Shown here in pieces: positions 22,893 through 35,400 of a stretch of DNA of 64,000 nt. Numbering within the stretch: position 1 is the first letter of the stretch; each line of letters opens with the position of its first letter. This DNA comes from Reticulitermes speratus (lineage: Eukaryota > Arthropoda > Insecta > Blattodea > Rhinotermitidae). The stretch covers positions 42,324,597-42,388,596 of the forward strand of contig JAJKFL010000039.1 of assembly GCA_021186555.1 (NCBI GenBank), given 5' to 3'. The notes below the pieces were generated by a model. It had not been told where the DNA came from. It did not search any database and worked only from the letters and a program-made list of their open reading frames with translations. Made by a program: the position numbers and the translations under genes.

Positions 22893-23205
22893 AAATATGC
22901 TTTTTGAAGTTGCATTTTAATATCGTTCTTCAATACCTAGGTCTTCCAAGTGGTTTTCTTCCTGTGGGTTTCCCCACCAATACTTTGTACATATTTCTCC
23001 CCCATACACACACAATCTCAACCTCATTCGTTTTATCACCTTAGTATGTTTTGTGAAGTACAAATCATGAAGCTCTTCATTATGTAATTTTCTCCAGTCC
23101 CCTGTTACCTCTTCCCACCTACCCCAGTATCTTCCTCAGCAAACATTTCTGCAACCCCCTCAGCCTGTGTTCTTCCCTTAGTGTGACAGTCCACGTCTGA
23201 CACTC
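22893..23205 (-). mobile_element. Degraded retrotransposon RT ORF fragment
   Basis: Minus-strand remnant. Plus-strand words GGTCTTCCAAGTGGTTTTC, CATGAAGCTCTTCATTATG and CTCAGCCTGTGTTCTTCCC correspond to the GRPxxRW, EELxDLY and LREEHRLRV coding blocks of the copy at 13022-13592. It is shifted by indels. Confidence 0.8.
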
Positions 23206-23230
23206 GCATATAACAGTTGACATCATTATA

Positions 23231-23308
23231 CAGGGCATACACAAAAGAATGGTGCGGTTTTAATAGTGAACACTATTAAAACCGCACCATTCTTTTGTGT
23301 ATGCCCTG
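23231..23308. mobile_element. 78-bp perfectly palindromic MITE (copy 1)
   Basis: Two 38-bp arms that are exact reverse complements, with a 2-nt centre (AA). Ends are CAGGGCATACACAAAAGAAT and its complement. The element is bordered by TA on both sides, as for a TA target duplication. Two near-identical 78-bp copies lie at 47347-47424 and 47621-47698. A mariner-type origin is inferred from the TA borders only. Confidence 0.93.
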
Positions 23309-23499
23309 TATATCTGTACATTCTGATTGTCACATTTCCAGCTCGCAAAAGCTTCTGTATACAGCATATAGTAAAGCGCCTACATATGCTACAACTTATC
23401 CAGCTCAACAGATTAGCGGGCTGGTCTGATTACAAGGGGCCGTAATAACGTAACAAAGCTACAGTTAAATTCTAAAACGTTCTGACGACGGTAAGTAAT

Positions 23500-23724
23500 A
23501 TTGAGAACTGGTTTCTGGACTTTGTCCGTCGTCTGGAAATATAAAATAACTAGATAACACGACGTTTCGGGAACTGATTCTGCTTCCGTCCTCAGGTGAA
23601 GGGAGAGGGAGACACCTACAGAGTTGGGTCCCTTAGATAGAGCTAACCTCAATCAGCTACCGAAACGTCGTTATTTTAGATTTCCGGACGATGGACAAGT
23701 TCCAGAAACCAATTAGTTCTCAAC
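23500..23724. mobile_element. Long imperfect inverted repeat (MITE-like)
   Basis: Left arm TTGAGAACTGGTTTCTGGAC..CGTCTGGAAATATAAAATAAC..CGACGTTTCGG (23500-23571). Right arm is the imperfect complement CCGAAACGTCG..TTATTTTAGATTTCCGGACG..CCAGAAACCAATTAGTTC (about 23660-23724). The centre is about 85 bp. It contains copy b of the hairpin motif at 23560-23595. Target duplications are not clear. Confidence 0.7.
23560..23595 (-). other. Hairpin motif with hammerhead-like core (copy b)
   Basis: On the minus strand: CTGAGGAC, GGAA, a ten-base loop, TTCC, then CGAAACGTCG. The CTGAGGA box fits CUGANGA and is followed after one base by a GGAA/TTCC stem. See 22207 and 43318 for other copies. Confidence 0.4.
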
Positions 23725-23734
23725 GCTGCAGTTC

Positions 23735-23850
23735 AGACGGCGTCTTCTGCGGCCCAACAATCGCGAGGTGTCACGACGGTCGTAGCTATCAGCAATATTG
23801 CTTCTGTTCTCAACACCTCGTTCTTACACGCCATTGTCAGGTTCGTCAGT

Positions 23851-23889
<39 letters not shown>

Positions 23890-24589
23890 GCCTATCCGTC
23901 TTCGATGTAACAACTCGGCTCCCGCTGGGAGGGAATTCATGGAATATTGCATTGAAAGTGTGTATAAAGATCTGTGGAAAATATTCAAATTTGGTTAAAA
24001 TCCGTCAAAACAACAGCTGTTTTACATAAAGACACACGTGCTTGTACGATATGTCGCTGCGTTCTTCTTCAGTTGTAGAGACAAACAAAACACGTGTCAC
24101 GTCGAATTCCGTTTTGCTGAACGTTGTACCGCTGCGCGGCGAGTGCAGGAAACGGTGGATGTAAGGAGGTACAGATGTGGTGAGGTGCGCTGCTGCGTGA
24201 CGAAGTGACACAGCGATACTGTAGTTATTACGTAACTTGGATATGAATCCATGGATTATTTCCTTCGTTTGATACATAGTTAAGGGAAATGAACACGTGA
24301 GATCACAATATTTATTCATTATTCATTGCGTCAAGGACTGCGTTCATGCGTCACAAACACAAGCAGGCCCACACATTTTGTACAAAACTGTTTGTCAGTC
24401 AGGAGTTACAAAATATCTGAACGGGGCGAAACTGTTATGTTACGACTTACAGAAACAAAATTAGCGTAGAAAAATAAATAACAGATATGGCTGTGCAGCT
24501 GCAGCTCCACTAAACGGTTCTATTCGTACTGACACAGCACTCACTGCCAGTACAGTAGTGACCAGATAACTTGCTAGCTGTCAGCTGCC
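23735..24589. other. Anonymous stretch with a TGTC microsatellite
   Basis: A (TGTC)n microsatellite lies at about 23851-23890, followed by GATGTAACAACTCGGCTCCC and GGGAATTCATGGAATATTGC. I recall similar strings from dispersed insect repeats but cannot name the family. No gene. Confidence 0.5.
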
Positions 24590-25017
24590 TAACACTGTAC
24601 ATAGCTGCAGTCGGCACGACGTGGTCGCTGCTAGGCTCACCTATGAACGGCCAGGCAGCGTTATACCTCTTTCAAAAACATTTACTGTATTGTGAGCACA
24701 TTGATAGCTGCAGTCGGCACGACGTGGTCGCTGCTAGGCTCACCTATGAACGGCCAGGCAGCGTTATACCTCTTTCAAAAACATTTACTGTATTGTGAGC
24801 ACATTGATAGCTGCAGTCGGCACGACGTGGTCGCTGCTAGGCTCACCTATGAACGGCCAGGCAGCGTTATAGCTCTTTCAAAAACATTTACTGTATTGTG
24901 AGCACATTGATAGCTGCAGTCGGCACGACGTGGTCGCTGCTAGGCTCACCTATGAACGGCCAGGCAGCGTTATAGCTCTTTCAAAAACATTTACTGTATT
25001 AGCAGCACATTCATAGC
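24590..25017. repeat. 103-bp tandem repeat, four copies
   Basis: Four copies of a 103-bp unit containing ATAGCTGCAGTCGGCACGAC, GTGGTCGCTGCTAGGCTCAC, GAACGGCCAGGCAGCG and AAAACATTTACTGTATTG. Copies are almost identical (ATACCTC changes to ATAGCTC in the last two), so the expansion is recent. It is unrelated in sequence to the 103-bp satellite at 17611. Confidence 0.95.
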
Positions 25018-25454
25018 TGCAGTCACTGTGGACGTTTTTGAAACAGACAGTAAACACTAGGCAGTTCGTGCACAGTGCCTACCCTCGTACCATCTCGTCT
25101 CTTCACGCCCGCGTCAAGAATTAGCGAGTCACGTGTTCACTACTATACATACTGTGGCGAGAACAGTTGCCAGCATTCGTGATCGTGTATGCTAGATATT
25201 TATGTACTGATGTCATCTGTACGTGGTGCTATCAGCTTTATACGCCCACATTCCGAGAAACAATAAATTTAAGAAGCTGAACTGACATTTACAAGAACCA
25301 TTATTCGTTACGTAAGCCGACAGTGTCTGCGGCTAAAAATAGGAACAAGTTGTACTGCAGTAAAAAGATACCGAAGCAATCAGCGTGACCGAACACTCAG
25401 CCGTTGCTGATTACTGCCGTAACAACGTCGTAATTACATTTAAAGATACAGCAC
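25018..25454. other. Anonymous stretch
   Basis: No gene or repeat recognised between the 103-bp four-copy repeat and the third 114-bp locus. Confidence 0.5.
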
Positions 25455-26272
25455 GTACCGCGCAGTAAACACAATCCGTCGCAGTTATACAAACCAGTCA
25501 GTTAATGCTGTACAGTGAAATAATCGCTGTTTGTTCTGAGATCCACACAAAACACATAAATACAGTCCGTACCGCGCAGTAAACACACTCCGTCTCAGTT
25601 ATACAAACCAGTCAGTTAATGTTGTACAGTGAAATAATCGCTGTTTGTTCTGAGATCCACACAAAACACATAAATACAGTCCGTACCGCGCAGTAAACAC
25701 ACACCGTCTCAGTTATACAAACCAGTCAGTTAATGTTGTACAGTGAAATAATCGCTGTTTGTTCTGAGATCCACACAAAACACATAAATACAGTCCGTAC
25801 CGCGCAGTAAACACACTCCGTCTCAGTTATACAAACCAGTCAGTTAATGTTGTACAGTGAAATAATCGCTGTTTGTTCTGAGATCCACACAAAACACATA
25901 AATACAGTCCGTACCGCGCAGTAAACACACTCCGTCTCAGTTATACAAACCAGTCAGTTAATGTTGTACAGTGAAATAATCGCTGTTTGTTCTGAGATCC
26001 ACACAAAACACATAAATACAGTCCGTACCGCGCAGTAAACACACTCCGTCTCAGTTATACAAACCAGTCAGTTAATGTTGTACAGTGAAATAATCGCTGT
26101 TTGTTCTGAGATCCACACAAAACACATAAATACAGTCCGTACCGCGCAGTAAACACACTCCGTCTCAGTTATACAAACCAGTCAGTTAATGCTGTACAGT
26201 GAAATAATCGCTGTTTGTTCTGAGATCCACACAAAACACATAAATACAGTCCGTACCGCGCAGTAAACACAC
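25455..26272. repeat. 114-bp tandem repeat array, locus 3
   Basis: About seven copies of the 114-bp unit. The last unit breaks off in CACTGCATCTTTGTTG, where a 0.7-kb segment begins. The array resumes for part of a unit at 26981. Confidence 0.97.
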
Positions 26273-26980
26273 TGCATCTTTGTTGTAACAAGACTGCACA
26301 TGCGCTCCGTGACGCAGTACAGACACCACCAAGACGTTCTTAACTGTCAGATCGTCACACTGCCCCAAGGCACACGTGTGAACGTACTGTCATTTACGTC
26401 CATAAGAAGAATCAGTGCATCGATTTTCACGAAACTCACACAAACGCTCAACAGCCTTCTGTGCAAATCCCTTAAGCCGTATTACACCCCAATCAGACAA
26501 TAAGTTTAGAAAGTATGGATACAAATTAATTTACGCCCATGTGTAAGTATGACTTTCACTGCACCGATTTATACAAAACTTAGTCACAATATACAGATTT
26601 GATGGAAGCCTCCTACACCGATTTTAAACCAAATCGGTCGAAAATTGCAGAAAGTGTGGGCAAAATTTCGTTTACGTATTTCAGTACAACACGGCTTCCT
26701 TAGCACGAATATTCATAAAACTCAGAAAAAAAGGTATTACGTGAACATCTACTAACACTGACTGCCACCCAAACCCGACACGAAAAATGAAAGTCTGGGC
26801 AGAAAAACATCGACGACCTGCAGTACAGTACAGCCATTACTAAGCCGAGTGTCATGCAACTTGACAGCTTTTTGCAAATTATTCCTACACGAGATTTCAT
26901 GAAACTCCGACGAAGACTCTAGACGCTGATATTACGTACATAGGGCTTCTATTTCGCTTAGTAAAAAACGCCTAAATACC
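26273..26980. repeat. Body sequence of the 114-bp-repeat element
   Basis: Sits between the broken end of locus 3 and the final partial unit. Its segment TTTTCACGAAACTCACACAA, then CTCAACAGCCTTCTGTGC, aligns with TTTTCACGTAACTCACAAAA and CTCGACAACTTTCTGT at 40254-40300. The word GCAAAATTTC(G/A)TTTACG is shared as well. Both loci then lead into a 114-bp unit and the closing module. I infer a larger interspersed element of which the 114-bp unit is one internal part. No coding capacity seen. Confidence 0.6.
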
Positions 26981-27124
26981 AGTCAGTTAATGTTGTACAG
27001 TGAAATAATCGCTGTTTGTTCTGAGATCCACACAAAACACATAAATACACTGTGTGGGCAGAAAGTAGAACTGTTGAATGTTAAACATGGTGGTACATGT
27101 AGTGACCACTGGGCTTTAGAGGGT
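26981..27124. repeat. Partial 114-bp unit plus terminal module, locus 3
   Basis: Two thirds of one unit (from CCAGTCAGTTAATGTTGTAC), followed by AAATACACTGTGTGGGCAGA and GTGACCACTGGGCTTTAGAG. The element closes in the same way as the other loci. Confidence 0.9.
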
Positions 27125-27570
27125 TCAGCAGACTTGCTTCACGAATTGTGTGACCAGTAACTTCTCAAGAACAACAAAGCCCCACGTTGCTACGCAGTCA
27201 GTTCGCGAACGCGCTACAACATGCAGTTACAAAGTAACTCTCTCCTACACAAAAGACAAAAAAACGGTAATTCCTTAATAGGGTTTTACCTGAATATCAA
27301 GTTTCTCAGACGTGACAAGCCCCAGCCAATCACTGATGGCCGTGACGTTCAGTTTACCGTAACCAATATTGGGAAATCAGAGACAAACCGTAACCTGGCA
27401 TTGCGCAGTTCTACCTGCGTGTGGTTTTGTGCAATAAACAGACCTCTCTATCCTCAGATTGTACACTGCAAAGAATACGACGAGTGAATAATGAACTGGA
27501 AAGGATGAAGCAACTGTGTCGTAATTGACCTTTTGAAGGTAAAAATAAACTTGAATTATATAGTAACATA
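27125..27570. other. Anonymous stretch
   Basis: No recognisable gene. An 88-codon plus-strand frame (27221-27487) has no family resemblance I know. Confidence 0.45.
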
Positions 27571-28937
27571 CAGTCCGTACCGCGCAGTAAACACACACCG
27601 TCTCAGTTATACAAACCAGTCAGTTAATGTTGTACAGTGAAATAATCGCTGTTTGTTCTGAGATCCACACAAAACACATAAATACAGTCCGTACCGCGCA
27701 GTAAACACACCCGTCTCAGTTATACAAACCAGTCAGTTAATGTTGTACAGTAAAATAATCGCTGTTTGTTCTGAGATCCACACAAAACACATAAATACAG
27801 TCCGTACCGCGCAGTAAACACACCCGTCTCAGTTATACAAACCAGTCAGTTAATGTTGTACAGTGAAATAATCGCTGTTTGTTCTGAGATCCACACAAAA
27901 CACATAAATACAGTCCGTACCGCGCAGTAAACACACTCCGTCTCAGTTATACAAACCAGTCAGTTAATGTTGTACAGTGAAATAATCGCTGTTTGTTCTG
28001 AGATCCACACAAAACACATAAATACAGTCCGTACCGCGCAGTAAACACACTCCGTCTCAGTTACACAAACCAGTCAGTTAATGCTTGTACAGTGAAATAA
28101 TCGCTGTTTGTTCTGAGATCCACACGAAAACATAAATACAGTCCGTACCGCGCAGTAAACACACTGCGTCTCAGTTATACAAACCAGTCAGTTAATGTTG
28201 TACAGTGAAATAATCGCTGTTTGTTCTGAGATCCACACAAACACATAAATACAGTCCGTACCGCGCAGTAAACACACTGCGTCTCAGTTATACAAACCAG
28301 TCAGTTAATGTTGTACAGTGAAATAATCGCTGTTTGTTCTGAGATCCACACGAAAACACATAAATACAGTCCGTACCGCGCAGTAAACACACTGCGTCTC
28401 AGTTATACAAACCAGTCAGATAATGTGTACAGTGAAATAATCGCTGTTTGTTCTGAGATCCACACAAAACACATAAATACAGTCCGTACCGCGCAGTAAA
28501 CACACTCCGTCTCAGTTATACAAACCAGTCAGTTAATGTTGTACAGTGAAATAATCGCTGTTTGTTCTAGATCCACACAAAACACATAAATACAGTCCGT
28601 ACCGCGCAGTAAACACACTGCGTCTCAGTTATACAAACCAGTCAGTTAATGTTGTACAGTGAAATAATCGCTGTTTGTTCTGAGATCCACACAAAACACA
28701 TAAATACAGTCCGTACCGCGCAGTAAACACACTCCGTCTCAGTTACACAAACCAGTCAGTTAATGTTGTACAGTGAAATAATCGCTGTTTGTTCTGAGAT
28801 CCACACAAAACACATAAATACAGTCCGTACCGCTCAGTAAACACACTGCGTCTCAGTTATACAAACCAGTCAGTTAATGTTGTACAGTGAAATAATCGCT
28901 GTTTGTTCTGAGATCCACACAAAACACATAAATACAG
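27571..28937. repeat. 114-bp tandem repeat array, locus 4
   Basis: About 12 copies of the 114-bp unit, with several one-base losses (CACACCCGTC, TAATGTGTACAG, TTGTTCTAGATCC, CACGAAAACA). These could be real or residual read errors. Confidence 0.97.
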
Positions 28938-28990
28938 TGTGGCAGACGTAGAATTGTGAATGTTAATGTGTATATAAACCATCAGGCTTT
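28938..28990. repeat. Terminal module of the 114-bp repeat, locus 4, eroded
   Basis: AAATACAGTGTGGCAGACGT, AGAATTGTGAATGTTAATG and ATCAGGCTTTAA match the module with several deletions. Confidence 0.75.
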
Positions 28991-29541
28991 AATTTTACAG
29001 TGGATGTTCAAAATCGAGTATAATGGACGAATCGTGCAGCAAACAGACAAGAGACGATAAAGGCGTATAAAATTTCGGGTTAGACAATTTGAGAGACGTA
29101 GGCTGATATAAGATGACAAGGATGTGTGTGTGTGTGTGAGTGAGGTGGATCAGCTGGCTCGGGACATTAACCATTTGAGAGGCTTCTTGTAAACACGGTA
29201 ATGAACAATGAGAGAGGTGCGGTTATCAGGGTGGCCAATACCGATATGTGACGTCACACGGCGTCATATCCTACAAGAAGTATCTCCGTGGTTCCCATAA
29301 CACTTAGACACAAAGAGCAGAGCTTTCTGTGTCGCAGTAGGCAGCGGCTGACACTGCATAATGCTGTAATGCGCGTGCCTTTGTGCCACTTGCCAGCAAT
29401 AAACACGACAGCAGCTGTTTAGTCACGCAGCAGTTGCGTAACGACACAACGCAGTAGGCCTACTCTCACTTGCCCAGCCGGCTTCCTACTCGTAGCAAAG
29501 TCTGCGTTCCTGTAACCTTTACGTGGGTACTTGGTTCATAT
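28991..29541. other. Anonymous stretch with a TG microsatellite
   Basis: A (TG)n tract lies at about 29125-29138. Nothing else is recognisable until the SINE. Confidence 0.5.
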
Positions 29542-29831
29542 CTTGGGCCGGGATAGCTCAGTCGGTATAGCGACTCGCTTCAGGCTGGACGGTCCTGTGA
29601 TCGAATCCCGGTGGGGGCGAGATTTTTCCAGCCGTCCAGACCGGCCCTGGAGCCCACCCAGCCTCCTGTACAATGGGTACTAGTTCTTTTCCCGGGGGTA
29701 AAGCGGCCGGGGCGTCGAGTTGACCACCCACACCCATCTAGAGCCAGGGTTAAAGAAAGAGTAGAGCTATACCTCTACTCCCCCTCTGGTTTTCATGACC
29801 TGTTCTAGGATGACCTTTACCTTTACCTTTT
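29542..29831 (+). mobile_element. Full-length tRNA-derived SINE (family 1), 14-bp TSD
   Basis: Head GGGCCGGGATAGCTCAGTCG with box A TAGCTCAGTCGG and box B GATCGAATCCC. The body runs through CCGGGGTAAAGCGGCC-like and GAGTAGAGCTATACCTCTAC segments to a CCTTTA tail. It is flanked by TACTTGGTTCATAT at 29528-29541 and 29832-29845. A 14-bp perfect target duplication shows a fairly recent LINE-mediated insertion. Confidence 0.95.
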
Positions 29832-30053
29832 TACTTGGTTCATATTAAGATATAAAGTACTTTATATTGTTCATATGTGCATATTTATACGATCACACAT
29901 TTTTCAACCAACAAATTTACACTTTTTATTGCACCATAAAACTTCGTTTACAATACAATTAATCCAACATTTTTCGGTTCTCTAAATATGTGTAAAATTA
30001 AAGGTTTAAATCCCTGATGATAGTTACATTTGTCAGTTAGTTAGTTGGTTAGT

Positions 30054-31930
30054 TAGTTAATGCTGTACAGTGAAATAATCGCTGTTTGTTCTGAGATCCA
30101 CACAAAACACATAAATACAGTCCGTACCGCGCAGTAAACACACTCCGTCTCAGTTATACAAACCAGTCAGTTAATGTGTACAGTGAAATAATCGCTGTCT
30201 GTTCTGAGATCCACACAAAACACATAAATACAGTCCGTACCGCGCAGTAAACACACTCCGTCTCAGTTATACAAACCAGTCAGTTAATGTTGTACAGTGA
30301 AATAATCGCTGTCTGTTCTGAGATCCACACAAAACACATAAATACAGTCCGTACCGCGCAGTAAACACACTCCGTCTCAGTTATACAAACCAGTCAGTTA
30401 ATGTGTACAGTGAAATAATCGCTGTTTGTTCTGAGATCCACACAAAACACATAAATACAGTCCGTACCGCGCAGTAAACACACTCCGTCTCAGTTACAAA
30501 CCAGTCAGTTAATGTTGTATAGTGAAATAATCGCTGTTTGTTCTGAGATCCACACAAAACACATAAATACAGTCCGTACCGCGCAGTAAACACACTCCGT
30601 CTCAGTTACACAAACCAGTCAGTTAATGTTGTACAGTGAAATAATCGCTGTTTGTTCTGAGATCCACACAAAACACATAAATACAGTCCGTACCGCGCAG
30701 TAAACACACTCCGTCTCAGTTACACAAACCAGTCAGTTAATGTTGTACAGTGAAATAATCGCTGTTTGTTCTGAGATCCACACAAAACACATAAATACAG
30801 TCCGTACCGCGCAGTAAACACACTCCGTCTCAGTTATACAAACCAGTCAGTTAATGTTGTACAGTGAAATAATCGCTGTTTGTTCTGAGATCCACACAAA
30901 ACACATAAATACAGTCCGTACCGCGCAGTAAACACACTCCGTCTCAGTTATACAAACCATCAGTTAATGTTGTACAGTGAAATAATCGCTGTTTGTTCTG
31001 AGATCCACACAAAACACATAAATACAGTCCGTACCGCGCAGTAAACACACTCCGTCTCAGTTACACAAACCAGTCAGTTAATGTTGTACAGTGAAATAAT
31101 CGCTGTTTGTTCTGAGATCCACACAAAACACATAAATACAGTCCGTACCGCGCAGTAAACACACTCCGTCTCAGTTATACAAACCAGTCAGTTAATGTTG
31201 TACAGTGAAATAATCGCTGTTTGTTCTGAGATCCACACAAAACACATAAATACAGTCCGTACCGCGCAGTAAACACACTCCGTCTCAGTTATACAAACCA
31301 GTCAGTTAATGTTGTACAGTGAAATAATCGCTGTTTGTTCTGAGATCCACACAAAACACATAAATACAGTCCGTACCGCGCAGTAAATACACTCCGTCTC
31401 AGTTATACAAACCAGTCAGTTAATGTTGTACAGTGAAATAATCGCTGTTTGTTCTGAGATCCACACAAAACACATAAATACAGTCCGTACCGCGCAGTAA
31501 ACACACTCCGTCTCAGTTATACAAACCAGTCAGTTAATGTTGTACAGTGAAATAATCGCTGTTTGTTCTGAGATCCACACAAAACACATAAATACAGTCC
31601 GTACCGCGCAGTAAACACACTCCGTCTCAGTTATACAAACCAGTCAGTTAATGCTGTACAGTGAAATAATCGCTGTTTGTTCTGAGATCCACACAAAACA
31701 CATAAATACAGTCCGTACCGCGCAGTAAACACACTCCGTCTCAGTTACACAAACCAGTCAGTTAATGTGTACAGTGAAATAATCGCTGTTTGTTCTGAGA
31801 TCCACACAAAACACATAAATACAGTCCGTACCGCGCAGTAAACACACTCCGTCTCAGTTATACAAACCAGTCAGTTAATGCTGTACAGTGAAATAATCGC
31901 TGTTTGTTCTGAGATCCACACAAAACACAT
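30054..31930. repeat. 114-bp tandem repeat array, locus 5
   Basis: About 16.5 copies of the 114-bp unit. It begins within a unit, directly after a GTTAGTTAGTTGGTTAGTTA microsatellite, and ends about 400 bp upstream of the start codon of the takeout-like gene. Whether it affects that promoter is unknown. Confidence 0.98.
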
Positions 31931-32003
31931 AAATACACTGTGTGGGCAGAACGTAGAATTGTTGAATACTAAACTGGTGGTACATATAGTAACCACTACA
32001 CTA
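31931..32003. repeat. Terminal module of the 114-bp repeat, locus 5
   Basis: AAATACACTGTGTGGGCAGA, ACGTAGAATTGTTGAATACT, AAACTGGTGGTACATATAG, then it fades at AACCACTACACT. This is the same closing module as at the other loci. Confidence 0.9.
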
Positions 32004-32276
32004 CTAGATTTAATAGGCTGCCAGTAACTCAGCGTCCGGTGATAGAATGATTTATAAGCGATGAATTCGAATGGATGTTGAAGAAACTGTAGTGGCCTAA
32101 CTAGACGCACGACTCCGAAATTTCCCTACAAGAACGAGGAAAACCTCGTTTGATAAATGTCGGTACATCAAGTCTCCGGCCTTGAATCCTAACCCGGAAC
32201 ATCCGAGTGCCGCCCTACAGTCACAGGCCACAGGTACAGACGCAACAGAAAGTGACAAGTCCAGCCGCACAGCCGC

Positions 32277-32284
32277 TATATAAG
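32277..32284 (+). promoter_or_regulatory. TATA box of the takeout-like gene
   Basis: TATATAAG lies 54 bp before the ATG at 32331. With usual spacing, transcription would start near 32305-32310 and leave a short 5' leader of about 20-25 nt. The start codon context is TTCAAGATGT, with A at -3. The start point itself is inferred, not seen. Confidence 0.7.
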
Positions 32285-32330
32285 GCCCCCAACAGCTTCA
32301 CCATCGGCAATCGTCTTTGTGGATTTCAAG

Positions 32331-32406
32331 ATGTCGGCCAAGCTAGCAGCCACGCTTCTCATTGTTGTAGCGGTAGTTCTCCCAGACGTCCATTCCAGGA
32401 AGTTAC
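32331..32406 (+). CDS. Takeout-like gene, exon 1 (signal peptide)
   Basis: Encodes residues 1-25 plus one base of codon 26. It is bounded by ATG at 32331 and donor GTGAGT at 32407 (phase 1). The hydrophobic core [13 protein letters not shown] makes this the secretion signal. The following intron (2.4 kb) holds a SINE, the first hAT-like MITE and another SINE. Confidence 0.93.
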
Positions 32407-35400
32407 GTGAGTGTATTCGTGTAATTGTGTACACAGTTGCATATGCATACACATGTAGTTGTTAGCATATTTGTAACTAAATTCTGAACCGCTTGAAGGA
32501 AGTCTCTCTGCATGTAGCGACTGGAACACAGCTAAAGGAATTTCCATATCTGATATCTGGAGGCTTTATTAAAACGCGGTAACACATTGCGGTTGTTTTA
32601 AATCGGACACCAATAGTGTAAAACTTACCGGAGACCTAAAGACGTGTTTCTGCGCACATATCGACTATAAGTCGCCGAATGTTTATCGGAATGAAAAATG
32701 CTTGGAGCGAAAGTTGTACAGATAAACGGAAAACACATACTGCATGCTCAACGCTCTTTTTTCCGTCAAGTCTTGCATTTTTGGGACAATTCTTTGAAGA
32801 GGAAACAACGCGCTGGAATTATGCTTCATAAAAAAGCAACCCCATTACAGGCCTGGACAGGCCCTTAGGGTTCCAGGAGGTTGAGGCTCACAGATTTATA
32901 GACAATCGGCACATGAAGGTGGTAAGGCTGTCAGTCCTACGCACCGGCCGTCTTTACCCCCAGGAACTATTCCTGGTACTCATTTCTGTTAAAGGCTGAG
33001 TCGACCCCAGGGCCATAGTGCGGTCGGAAGGATTATGTCAATGAAAAATTGTTATGACAACATCGGGAATCGAACCCGCGACCTTCCGGCTTGTAGCGCA
33101 GTGCCTCAACCAACATCCTGATATCCACAGTCCAGCCATCACAAAGACGCAGTTCTGTACCTCGTTGTGTCAGACGGCCTTACGACGGCCTTACATGACG
33201 CCTTACGATGACCTTACACAGGTTCTTCCACGACAACTTTCACTCTCTGTGTCTGGACACGACGTACTGCAGGCTACAACACAGTGGCACATCAGTACGG
33301 TGTCTGGGGGAGGGGCAGGCTGTGTCCATCTCTCTTGTGGATCTGCTAGAAATCGAACCAGAATCTCAACACCCGGTAACCCGTCGTGTTAACGAGCTGT
33401 CCAGCTGCTATTTGTAACGTAACGTAACGTTTCTCCAGTGTACACTGCGGGGCAGGAAAGGAATTTCAGTGTTATGTAGGTTATGTCAGTTGACGTTTCG
33501 ACAGACATGTTGTTGAGGAATTCACGCTGTGTAGTCGGGTTAATAAACCCCGACGTTTCGGGGGAAATGAAAGCATCGAAAAATAAAAGTTATTTCAGTG
33601 TTTCTTTTTTCAATACTCGAAGGAATTTTAAGGTAAATTCTTTAAAAAAACGTTTTAAGTCCCACTGAATTTTATCTAATAAAAAATATCTTGCGATTTC
33701 AAAATTCCCAACACTTTGTTAAAAACTGCCTGATTACAGAGCTTCGAATACAGTCTTCTGCTATTGGCCGACGCTTCATGCCGTGACCTATTCAGCGGTA
33801 TTCAACCAATTTTGTTCACGTACCCCCAATATAATTTTCTTCAACTTTGTACCCCCAAAGCTGTTGGTGCACAATTCAAGTTACACACAGTCTATAATCT
33901 ACATCTAAAATAAGTTAAATAAATTACATCCAAAATAATGTATTAAATAATAAGTTTTAAATGAGAAAAAGGAGAGTCAAGCTATTAAATAACAAATATA
34001 TTATTGTCTATCGTATAAACATTAATAAAGGAACAAATGTATTTTAGCAAAGCAAAATTATATGCACTGTGTGGAATAAAATGAAACTAGCCGCCAGATA
34101 AGAATAGCATAAAGGAGAGAGAGAGAGAGATAGACACGAAATGGCGCTCCCAAATCGCATGTCCTTACGTCCGGTCTGTTGTGGCTAACCGTAAATCTGG
34201 CCCTGATTATTCAGTGTCTATCATGAAATAATATATTTATTTTTTTTTAATTTTACGTACCCCCTAAGATGTCTTCGCATACCACCGAGGGTACGCGTAC
34301 CCCAGGTTGAATACCACTGACCTATTTAACCCTTCAAGGCCCAGTGGTTACCACACATAGACGTACCACCACATTTAACATCCAGCAAACTGTAACTATA
34401 ACTTACGGTAATCTCTGTCTTCAGTCGGGCCGTGCCATGGCTCAGGCGGTTAGTCGCCGGCCTCTCACCGCGGAGGCCCGGGTTCGATCCCCGTTCGGTC
34501 CATGGGGATTTGTGGTGGACAAAGTGGCACTGGGACAGGTTTTTCTCCGAGTGCTTCGGTTTCCCTCTGTAATGCTCAATATACGCCCTCATCTTAGAAC
34601 TGCTCTTACCAGAAGGACAAACGGGCGAAGCCTGGGAACCTTCCAGAAAAGCAAAGCTATTTCAGAAATCAGTGAACACTGGACAGAAAAATACCTGAGA
34701 TCTCCGATCTTCTGGGATGTTACGTATCGTAGACTGGTAGTTAGTTACGGACGTTTCGGGACAACCTGTCGATGCCAATATAAAGGGTCAAGCAGTCCAA
34801 AATTTTCAAAGGACTAAATAATAACGGGTGGACATTTTTTGTTGCAGCGAGCTACGTGAAAGTGTGCAAGAAGAGCGAACCTGACTTCGACGCCTGCTTA
34901 ATCAACTTAGTAGAGACTCTGAGACCAAGGCTGAGCAAAGGTAAAAGTAGACCTAGCTAACCGCTCCCAGCACTGACCTTCACAAGCTGACTGTGTCCTA
35001 CCACGCAGCACATGTACCACCCCTGTACCCTATCCTGAGCCAAATGACACCAGTCCATTCTCTCCCCTATTTCTTTAAGATCCGTTTTAAATTATCCTTC
35101 CACCCAGGCTTTCGCCTTTCAAGCTGTCTGTCAACTTCAGTAATTATGACCAATACGTGTACTTTTATGCATATCTAACTTCTGCCATGGGTTCGATCCC
35201 GGGTCAGTTAATGTGGGATTTGTGGTGGACAAAGTGGCACTGTGACAGGTTTTTCCCCCAGTACTTCGGTTTTCCCCTGTCAGTTTCATTCCACCGGTGC
35301 TCCATTATGTGTAAAAATGAAAAAAAATTGATCATCTTTTACATCATCTTCATCACAGGGTTACACAATAAGCCTTAAAGCTGCGGTACGTCCGTAGCTT

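Noticed and set aside
34435..34500. A tRNA gene on the plus strand
   Set aside because: Same reasoning: the head is followed by a body shared with the copy at 35187, so it is a SINE.
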